DNA of 64,000 nucleotides from Rhodobacteraceae bacterium M385 (lineage in GTDB: Bacteria; Pseudomonadota; Alphaproteobacteria; Rhodobacterales; Rhodobacteraceae). The notes below the pieces were generated by a model. It searched no databases, was not told where the DNA came from, and was given only the letters and a program-made list of their open reading frames with translations. Where the stretch lies: positions 2,852,001-2,916,000 of the forward strand of contig CP081102.1 in NCBI GenBank assembly GCA_025141835.1, read 5' to 3'. Of the stretch, positions 53,892 through 60,606 are shown piece after piece; the stretch's first letter is position 1, and the number at the start of each line of letters is the position of its first letter. Both the position numbers and the translations under genes were made by a program.

Positions 53892-54164
53892 TTACCTATT
53901 GCTGAGTCGACGCTCTATTTCTGCAGCAATGGGCGGCCAAGTATGCAGATGTTCTAGAGCTGCAGAAAGATCATAAATGCCAGGTTTGATGCGATAGAAC
54001 CCGAGCCATGCGGCAGGAAGATCCCGAGCAAAGGGGATGACGCTCGCGTCAAATCCAGCGTGCTCGAAATAGTCAAACAGCTCTGAAGGACGCTGCGCGA
54101 ACTCGGCATAGATTCCAAGAATGATTTCACGGGCCTCCTCAGAGGCGGATTCAGGGGACGCCAT
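53892..54164 (-). CDS. Hypothetical protein in integrative element
   Basis: 90 residues, no family recognised. Reads MASPESASEEAREIILGI, then a mixed helical sequence with WLGFYRIKPGIYDLSAALEHL. Starts immediately after the primase stop with no gap, so it is probably co-translated with it. Confidence 0.6.
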   Translation of the reverse strand: MASPESASEEAREIILGIYAEFAQRPSELFDYFEHAGFDASVIPFARDLPAAWLGFYRIKPGIYDLSAALEHLHTWPPIAAEIERRLSNR

Positions 54165-55118
54165 CTAAAGCTCCTCCTTCAACACGTCGTTCCAATCGGT
54201 ACCAGAGCGCTCAGGGATCTCGATCTCCACGTCGAAACCATCAGACAGAAGTCGTTGCGCTAATGTCTCGGCAGCTCGCTGACCGCAGCCATCGATATCA
54301 TTGTCCGCAAAGACGGTAACAATCTCCACGCCGACGGGAGGGATGAAACGCTCCATGCCTTGCGACGACAGGGCCGCGAAGGCTGGCATTTCGAACAATG
54401 TGCCGGCCGCCAAGCTGGTCTCAATACCCTCGCCGACGCCAATGTAGCGCCCGAACGGTGCCAAAGGCACCGCTCCGCCTTCAGGGATCGGACCTTTCAT
54501 AACTTTACGCGCGGGTGACACTGGTGCCTTCTTGCCAGAAAGAAGAAATGTCTTGTGAATGCTCCTCAAGCGCCCGTCAGGACTTTTGATGGCCGAAATG
54601 AGGGCTGGGAAGACTTTGCGAGCAGAGTAGCGGCAGCACGCCATGAACCGGAGGTAATCTGCCGTGTCGGGAATGTTAAGGCCACGGCTCAGAAGGTACT
54701 GACCTGCATCATCTTGCGGAGTAATCTGCCGCCCCATACCCCACAACAGCTCGGCTTTGCTGCCGTCAACGTTCGCGGTTTGCTCCAAGGCGTTGGCGCC
54801 CTTTGCTGGTGTCACATGGCGAACGAAATGTGTTTCACCCAAGACGGCGCGCACTTCGTCCGCCGCGCCCCCGAAGTCGACCTTGAGCCAGCGTTTGACG
54901 AACTCGACGCCATTGCCGGCACCGCACTGGTTGCAGAAGAACGTGCCGTTACCGCCTTTGTTGTCAAAACGGTAGCGGTCCGTACCACCGCAGAAGGGAC
55001 AGGGACCGTGAACGTTGCGAAGGAAACTCGGCTCCACCCCGAGTTGAATTAGGATCTGCTCCCAGCGACCCTGAGCGAGAGCCATGATCGGTTGCGGAGC
55101 GTTAAAGGGAAAACCCAT
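54165..55118 (-). CDS. Primase-like protein (zinc finger plus Toprim)
   Basis: 317 residues. N-terminal CHC2-like zinc finger HGPCPFCGGTDRYRFDNKGGNGTFFCNQCGAGNG (about residues 32-65) and a C-terminal Toprim domain with GVGEGIETSLAAGT and VFADNDIDGCGQRAAE, the acidic DxD/DxDxxG metal site. This is the phage/P4-type primase arrangement without a visible helicase. ATG 55118 follows AGGAAAG by about 8 bases. Probably replicates or maintains the integrative element. Confidence 0.85.
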   Translation of the reverse strand: MGFPFNAPQPIMALAQGRWEQILIQLGVEPSFLRNVHGPCPFCGGTDRYRFDNKGGNGTFFCNQCGAGNGVEFVKRWLKVDFGGAADEVRAVLGETHFVRHVTPAKGANALEQTANVDGSKAELLWGMGRQITPQDDAGQYLLSRGLNIPDTADYLRFMACCRYSARKVFPALISAIKSPDGRLRSIHKTFLLSGKKAPVSPARKVMKGPIPEGGAVPLAPFGRYIGVGEGIETSLAAGTLFEMPAFAALSSQGMERFIPPVGVEIVTVFADNDIDGCGQRAAETLAQRLLSDGFDVEIEIPERSGTDWNDVLKEEL

Positions 55119-55214
55119 ATTCTCTTTCCTGGTAAGAAATATCCCCGTAGGGGTATGTCCGGGCGGCACTACTGCCGCCCTAAAAAGGGGCGTTTTTTTT
55201 GCCGCCCCTAGAGG

Positions 55215-55496
55215 TTAGTTCAAAAGCGGGAAACCGTAGAGGTTCGAGAGCTGGCGGTTGCTATGAAACCGCTCCTCAATTGTGATTACGCCATTATCAC
55301 GCAGCGACTTGAGGTGGCGCTGTACAGTGCGACGATCAAGGTTGCTCAATTTTGCAAGCGTTTCCAAAGACGGGTAGCACTTGCCAGTCGATTTATTGCG
55401 GTGGTGGGCGAGCGCCAACAGGACCAGGCGTTGGCCCATTTTCAGGTCATGGTGGTTGGCGATCTCGAAGGCCCATTCATTGTGACGAGGGGCCAT
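55215..55496 (-). CDS. Small winged-HTH protein
   Basis: 93 residues. NEWAFEIANHHDLKMGQRLVLLALAHHRNKSTGKCYPSLETLAKLSNLDRRTVQRHLKSLRDNGVI is an HTH of the type found in plasmid/phage replication-linked regulators. Starts 2 bp after the AlpA stop. Confidence 0.75.
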   Translation of the reverse strand: MAPRHNEWAFEIANHHDLKMGQRLVLLALAHHRNKSTGKCYPSLETLAKLSNLDRRTVQRHLKSLRDNGVITIEERFHSNRQLSNLYGFPLLN

Positions 55497-55498
55497 TC

Positions 55499-55675
55499 TT
55501 ATGCCCCTTCGGTCAAATTGGTGAGCGTGCGATCGACTGCGTCTTTGCTCCAGTAGATACGGCGCCCGAGTTTGATCGGCGGGGGCAGGCGGCCGGCTTC
55601 CACGTCACGGTAGATTGAGCTGCGGCTACGGCCGCCGAGTTTCGCACTGAGTGCGGAGAGGGTAATATATGTCAT
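55499..55675 (-). CDS. AlpA/excisionase-like DNA-binding protein
   Basis: 58 residues, small for gene finders. MTYITLSALSAKLGGRSR followed by SSIYRDVEAGRLPPPIKLGRRIYWSKDAVD is the classic AlpA/Xis winged-HTH pattern. Such proteins drive excision or integrase expression in P4-like elements. First of the tight alpA-HTH pair upstream of the primase. Confidence 0.8.
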   Translation of the reverse strand: MTYITLSALSAKLGGRSRSSIYRDVEAGRLPPPIKLGRRIYWSKDAVDRTLTNLTEGA

Positions 55676-55744
55676 AACAACTCCTGTGTTTTCAGAAGTC
55701 GCTAGAAGTCATCGTGCTTTTTCGGCAGGTACAAATTTTTTTTG

Positions 55745-56410
55745 TCACCCGTGAGATTGATTACATTGGTCAGGCGTCACATCGACAATCGCGCCGTTCG
55801 CAGTCCGCGTGATCCGAGCAACGTCGAGCTGCGCGGGGATCCGAAGCGGTGCCCAACTAGAGGATTTGTGTGCATCGAAATAGTTGTCTAGATACTGTTC
55901 AAACCACCGGGCACGCCTAAGGGTGCTCTCCAAACAAACATTGCAGAGTTCAATGTTTTCGAAGCTCTCAGGCCAGCATTCAGTTGCAGCCAAGATATGC
56001 GCATTGGCTCGAAACTCTTTAAATGCTTGCCGAATATTCGTATTAAGACTGGCTACCGGATTGGAGCGCCCATCAGTTCGCATGTGTTCAGCAACACGTT
56101 CATAGGCGTTGTTAAGTGCCAGGTGTCCAGCAGTTTCAAGGTAATGTGCAGCTAGCTCAAGCACAACAGCTCCAGCATAAGATCGCCGCAAGCCACCATC
56201 GTACAGTAACTGTTTCCGGATAACTCTTGAAGCTTTGCTGGTGGGGTCTGCGGCCTCACTTTGAGTAATCGCCTGCAACGTATTGTGTAACTCGTGCACC
56301 GCATCAATGTCGGGAGCCGCCGCTGCCGCGAACAGTAACAGCGATGGGTCATTGATCGGCGCCCCTTTGCGATCAAAAAAGGGAAGGACAACTCCGTTAA
56401 TAGATTCCAT
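55745..56410 (-). CDS. Hypothetical protein in integrative element
   Basis: 221 residues, not recognised. Largely helical with NTNIRQAFKEFRANAHILAATECWPESFENIELCNVCLESTLRRARWFEQYLDNYF; no signal peptide or membrane segment. Lies between integrase and alpA in the same orientation; base composition lower in GC than the catabolic genes. Confidence 0.6.
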   Translation of the reverse strand: MESINGVVLPFFDRKGAPINDPSLLLFAAAAAPDIDAVHELHNTLQAITQSEAADPTSKASRVIRKQLLYDGGLRRSYAGAVVLELAAHYLETAGHLALNNAYERVAEHMRTDGRSNPVASLNTNIRQAFKEFRANAHILAATECWPESFENIELCNVCLESTLRRARWFEQYLDNYFDAHKSSSWAPLRIPAQLDVARITRTANGAIVDVTPDQCNQSHG

Positions 56411-56698
56411 GGTTCTTTATCCTCTCGTGGAAGTTTCATTTATCGCAGAAAGCGAAATGTGGATAATCTCACGGGCTTAGTTGTAGCTGATTGTTGCGAA
56501 ATTTCTGTAATCGCCCAATGAATGAAGGCTAGGGGTGGCTTGCGGAGAACCCACTGAGAAATTGCACTCTTGCGAGGCCAATTAAGACACTGATAGGAGA
56601 GAGTTGACCTAGACAAGAGCTACAGCGCCTATTTGTCTTAGGGCTTACATCATGACGCCGGCCGAGTGCTCTTCATGATAGGGCTCAATTGTTTTCTT

Positions 56699-57862
56699 TT
56701 ACCCGTCCACAAAATCCGCCCAGCGCTGCATGACATCTCGGCGTTTCTCTAGGAAGTCTGTTCTTTTGTAGGAGCGCTCCACTTTGCCACCAGTGCTATG
56801 AGCAATGCAGGTCTCAGCCACTTCCCATGGGATATCAGCTGCCTCGGAACACCACGTTCTGAAACTGGACCTAAACCCGTGCGGACGTGCTGCCATCCCC
56901 CGCCTTTCCATAAGCCGCGACATCGTCGCATCGGAAATGACCCCCTTGCGCGCACTTGGAAACAGAAAGCCATCACGCTCGAAGGCTTTCGCGGTCTCGA
57001 TCAGCTCCAACGCTTGAGATGACAATGGAACGCGAAAATCTTGCCCAGCGCCCTGTCTTGATTTCATATTCTCAGCGGGCACGATCCAAACGTTATCTGT
57101 GATCTGTTCGGTTCGAAGCAGCCTCAGTGGTCTAGACCTCGTACCGACAGTCAAGATCAGGAGTTTGAGGGCTAGATGAGTAATTGTGTCAGGTCCGAGA
57201 GAGGCGTAGAAAGCAGGTACCTCTTGCCACGGCAAAAATGGAATATGCGTCACAGTGTGGCGCTGAGCACCCAAAAGGGCACGCGCTTTAGCGACAGCCT
57301 GAAGGTCCACGTCCAAGCCCAGAGCTGCGCCATGTTGTAGGCACACGGACAAACGCTCGATTGCTTTCTTGGCGGTAGATGCTTTGGAATGCCAGATGGG
57401 CAGAAGAGTGTCGCGAATGTCGCGCTGGTCGATTTCCGCGACAGGGACTTTGCCAAGCTTCGGCAGTACATGAAGTTCGAGCGGGGAAAACCAACGACCA
57501 GCTTTCCCGTCACCCTTTAGTTCCGCCTTCCGCGACTCAAAGCAATCCTTGGCGATGTCTTCGAGAGCGTGAAGATTGCGTTCCGCTTCGAGCCGCTGCT
57601 TATCGCGTGCTTTGATCGGATCGACGCCCTTCCGAGCTAAGCTCCGCCATTTCTCTGCTTCGCCCCGGGCTTCTTTCAAGGACACATACAGGAGCGAGCC
57701 AAGGCCCATTTCTCTGCGCCGACCATAGACAGTTACACGTAAGACCCATTGGCCGCCACCATCGGGGCGTTTGAACAACCAGAGTCCGCCTCCATCCGAG
57801 TACTTGCCTGGCGGAGCGGATCGAACGAACGTCGACGTAAGCTTGTTCAGCTGGTGCCCCAT
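56699..57862 (-). CDS. Tyrosine recombinase integrase (P4 type)
   Basis: 387 residues. N-terminal arm/DUF4102-like region (LTSTFVRSAPPGKYSDGGGLWLFKRPDGGGQWVLRV), SAM-like core and catalytic domain with the first arginine in VGTRSRPLRLLRTEQI, H-x-x-R in RPHGFRSSFRTW, later histidine in ETCIAHSTGG and the tyrosine in VERSYKRTD. Integrases of this class insert at tRNA 3' ends, consistent with the tRNA-like fragment 135 bp upstream of its start. Confidence 0.92.
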   Translation of the reverse strand: MGHQLNKLTSTFVRSAPPGKYSDGGGLWLFKRPDGGGQWVLRVTVYGRRREMGLGSLLYVSLKEARGEAEKWRSLARKGVDPIKARDKQRLEAERNLHALEDIAKDCFESRKAELKGDGKAGRWFSPLELHVLPKLGKVPVAEIDQRDIRDTLLPIWHSKASTAKKAIERLSVCLQHGAALGLDVDLQAVAKARALLGAQRHTVTHIPFLPWQEVPAFYASLGPDTITHLALKLLILTVGTRSRPLRLLRTEQITDNVWIVPAENMKSRQGAGQDFRVPLSSQALELIETAKAFERDGFLFPSARKGVISDATMSRLMERRGMAARPHGFRSSFRTWCSEAADIPWEVAETCIAHSTGGKVERSYKRTDFLEKRRDVMQRWADFVDG

Positions 57863-57996
57863 TCAATCCACCTTTCTATCCACCTCTATATTTGGTATAC
57901 CATGAAGTAATGCGAGGCAATATGGAACACATAGAACTGAGCAAGCAATTGTTTTGATTGTCATTTGAATCAACATGACATGATGCGATATGAGAA

Positions 57997-58019
57997 TTCA
58001 AGGCGCGCCGCCCGCACCA
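57997..58019 (+). other. Probable attachment site: tRNA 3'-end fragment
   Basis: Reads TTCAAGG (T-loop), CGCGC (T-stem 3' strand), CGCCCGC (acceptor 3' strand), A, CCA: the exact spacing of a tRNA 3' half. The preceding five bases (gagaa) cannot pair as a T-stem, so it is not an intact tRNA. A tRNA with acceptor GCGGGCG and A73, such as tRNA-Leu, is the likely source. A T-rich run follows. Confidence 0.55.
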
Positions 58020-58029
58020 CTTCTTTTTT

Positions 58030-58140
58030 GCGCTACCGCCCTGCGGGCTACTTGAGCGCGTGCGTCCTTGCGCTACCGCCCTGCGGGCTACTTGAGCGCG
58101 TGCGTCCTTGCGCTACCGCCCTGCGGGCTACTTGAGCGCG
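58030..58140. repeat. 40-bp tandem repeat, 2.8 copies
   Basis: Units 58030-58069, 58070-58109 and a partial 58110-58140, identical. Each contains a short hairpin GCCC-TGC-GGGC inside outer arms GCGCT/AGCGC. No spacers, so not CRISPR. Lies downstream of cysG and next to the attachment site; possibly a REP-like terminator element that has been tandemly copied. Confidence 0.8.
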
Positions 58141-58228
58141 GAGTGGCTCTTCCAAACAACATTCAAATTTCCAACACTGATGCTGACAACGCACATTTTG
58201 CGTCGACACCACCCGCGTCCAAGCAGCC

Positions 58229-59638
58229 CTACGACACGGCTTGCAAAACCGCCGGTTGCACCGTTTCTGAGGCCACCCGGTCAAGCGTCACAGGCCACCT
58301 CACCAGCAAGATCGCGCAGCCCTCGATCCCTTCCGCCCGCATCCGCGCGGGCAATGTCGCGACCGGTTCGCTCAACAACCGCTGAGTGTCTTTCGAGACG
58401 TCCACACAGACATCCACTGACGCTTGGGCCGGGAACCCCGCCTCAAGCAAGGCCGCGCAGATGCGGTCCACTTGCCGCACGCCCATATAGATCGCCGTCG
58501 TGGTACCGGGGCCCGTGTGGCGGACGCAGTCGGGGAACGGGGCCTCGGCGCTTCCGGTGCCCGTCGCCAACACCAAGGTATCCGACTGCCCCCTTGTGGT
58601 CAGGCTCTGCCCCATCGCGGCACCTGCTGCCGAAACGGCGGTGATGCCCGGCACGATCTCCACCGGGACGCCTGCCTTCTCGGCTGCGGCGATTTCCTCT
58701 CCGGCGCGGCCAAAGATACCCGGATCGCCGGATTTCAGCCGGATCACTTGCCGCCCCTTCAACGCCTCTGCCACGATCATGCCGTTGATCTGATCCTGTG
58801 GCCAGGCGTGAGCCCCCACATGCTTGCCCACAAACACCCGCTCCGCGTCACGGCGGGCCAGCTCCAGCACCTCTGGATCCACAAGGCGATCGTAGAAAAT
58901 CACGTCGGCCTCCTGCAACCGTTGCACGGCGCGTAGGGTCAGCAAATCCCTTGCCCCCGGCCCCGCGCCCACCAGCGCGATAGAGCCCTTTTGCGCCGCG
59001 TCAGGCGCCGCCCCTTTTGCGATGGCATCCTTGATCTGCCGGGCCGCGTCGCGCTCGGCCCCTCGGGTCCAGATGTCGCGAGGCGCGCCTTTGAAAACCC
59101 AAGCCCAAAACGCGCGGCGATGGGCCCGCGGGACATGAGCACTGACCGCTGGGCGCAGGCGACCCGCCAACTCTGCCAAACCGCCAATATTGACAGGCAA
59201 CAATTCCTCCACCCGTGTCTTCACCTCTCGGGCCAAGACAGGCGCGGTCCCTTCGGTTCCGATGGCCACTACTACCGGATCACGGTCCACGATCGACGGG
59301 GTCGTGATGTCGCAAAGGTCAGGGCGATCCACCACGTTCACCGGGCAACGTGCCGCCTTGGCCAAGGCGTGCAGCGCGGCGTCCCTTCCGGGGCAACCGG
59401 TGGCGATAAACGCCATGGCCGCGCCCTCAAAGGTTTGCACTGTCACCGGCCCCGCGTCATGCTTGGCCCGCGCCGAGGCCACCACCCCCACCAATTCCGC
59501 ATCCAACTCTGGCGCGGCCAGCACGATTTTGGCGTCGGTCTTCAGGATCAACCTTGCCTTCTGCGCTGCCTGCTCCCCCCCGCCCACAATCACGACACGC
59601 CGCCCCGTGGTGCGGAAAAACATCGGAAAACTCTTCAT
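58229..59638 (-). CDS. cysG: Siroheme synthase (precorrin-2 dehydrogenase/ferrochelatase plus uroporphyrinogen-III methyltransferase)
   Basis: 469 residues, full-length trifunctional CysG. N-terminal NAD-binding part MKSFPMFFRTTGRRVVIVGGGEQAAQKARLIL (about 1-150) and C-terminal SUMT domain from about residue 215 (IALVGAGPGARDLLTLRAVQRLQEADVIFYDRLV; RLKSGDPGIFGRAGEE). ATG 59638 follows AGGAGAC and overlaps the upstream stop. Supplies siroheme to NirB encoded in the same operon. Confidence 0.95.
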   Translation of the reverse strand: MKSFPMFFRTTGRRVVIVGGGEQAAQKARLILKTDAKIVLAAPELDAELVGVVASARAKHDAGPVTVQTFEGAAMAFIATGCPGRDAALHALAKAARCPVNVVDRPDLCDITTPSIVDRDPVVVAIGTEGTAPVLAREVKTRVEELLPVNIGGLAELAGRLRPAVSAHVPRAHRRAFWAWVFKGAPRDIWTRGAERDAARQIKDAIAKGAAPDAAQKGSIALVGAGPGARDLLTLRAVQRLQEADVIFYDRLVDPEVLELARRDAERVFVGKHVGAHAWPQDQINGMIVAEALKGRQVIRLKSGDPGIFGRAGEEIAAAEKAGVPVEIVPGITAVSAAGAAMGQSLTTRGQSDTLVLATGTGSAEAPFPDCVRHTGPGTTTAIYMGVRQVDRICAALLEAGFPAQASVDVCVDVSKDTQRLLSEPVATLPARMRAEGIEGCAILLVRWPVTLDRVASETVQPAVLQAVS

Positions 59639-60606
59639 GCGGCGGTCTCCTGTAAGGGGGGGCGGGTTTGCCAAAGGCTCTGGGCCGTTTCCAAAGGCGC
59701 GTCCGAGCCGAGGGTTTCCAACGCCAGCGCGGCGGTGCCGATCACGATATCTTCGGCAAAGGCGTCGGTCGCGGCCCCTTCCCAAAGCGAACCCAAGGTG
59801 ACGCCACCCGCCACTTCCGCCAAACGGCGGGTGTCATGGCGTAACGCGGGCAGTTGCGCGTCCCACGCTTGCCCCTCGCGCAATCCAAAGCCGGTGATCC
59901 CCTTGCCGGGGTGACGCTCAAACTCTCCGCCGCCGCCCTTGATGACGCTTAGCGCTTGCCAGCCCAAAGCCTGCGCCGCATCGGCCTGCAACAACCGGTA
60001 CGAGGGATGGAAAACGCCCTGCACACTGGCCGCCGCCCGGGCCGGGTTCAGCATCCGCGCGACGGTATTGATGCAGGACCGCAGGCCCAACACCGGGCGC
60101 AGCGCCAGCAGATGGTGCAGCGCGGGGTGGACGTCTTCTAGCGGTAGATAAACAATCCCCTGCTTTGCCATCGCGGCCTCTGCCGTGTCCGCCGTGGTCG
60201 CGGTGACGATCCCGGCGGTGGCCAAATGGGCGCGCACCGCATCGTCGCGCCCGTTCCAGCCGTGCAGCACGACGCGGTATCCCGCCATTGCCACAAGACG
60301 GGCGGACAACAGGAACCACGGCAGGCCCCTCGTGCGTCCGGCGGCGTAGCTTGGCCAATCCAGATCGGCCATGGGCAAAGCCGGACAGGTGCATTGTGCA
60401 GCGGCGGCAAAGCCTGCGATTTCGCCCGCCGCTTCACCCTTCATCCGCAACAACATCAATAACGCCCCCACGGCTTCCGGCGCGGCGTCGCCCGACAGCA
60501 TGATCTCCATCGCCGCGAAAGCCTCATCCCGCGTCAGGGACCTGGACCGCCCCGGCCCCCGCCCCAATATGGCCACGTAAGGCGCCAGGTGGGGGGCTGC
60601 ACTCAT
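59635..60606 (-). CDS. TrpD2-like glycosyl/phosphoribosyl transferase family protein
   Basis: 323 residues, related to anthranilate phosphoribosyltransferase: RSLTRDEAFAAMEIMLSGDAAPEAVGALLMLLRMKGE N-terminal helical domain and a later KGGGGEFERHPGKG segment in place of the TrpD glycine loop. Probably not a tryptophan enzyme, since it is locked between nasA and cysG by ATGA overlaps. Role in nitrate assimilation unknown. Confidence 0.82.
   Translation of the reverse strand: MSAAPHLAPYVAILGRGPGRSRSLTRDEAFAAMEIMLSGDAAPEAVGALLMLLRMKGEAAGEIAGFAAAAQCTCPALPMADLDWPSYAAGRTRGLPWFLLSARLVAMAGYRVVLHGWNGRDDAVRAHLATAGIVTATTADTAEAAMAKQGIVYLPLEDVHPALHHLLALRPVLGLRSCINTVARMLNPARAAASVQGVFHPSYRLLQADAAQALGWQALSVIKGGGGEFERHPGKGITGFGLREGQAWDAQLPALRHDTRRLAEVAGGVTLGSLWEGAATDAFAEDIVIGTAALALETLGSDAPLETAQSLWQTRPPLQETAA

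Larger units (their letters stand above)
57863..58228. other. 365-bp region between integrase and cysG
   Basis: No gene. It holds the integrase promoter, a tRNA 3'-end-like segment (57997-58019) and the 40-bp tandem repeat (58030-58140). It appears to be the boundary between the accessory element and the nitrate assimilation operon. Confidence 0.65.

Noticed and set aside
58030..58140. CRISPR-like repeat
   Set aside because: The units are directly adjacent with no spacers, only three copies, and no cas genes.
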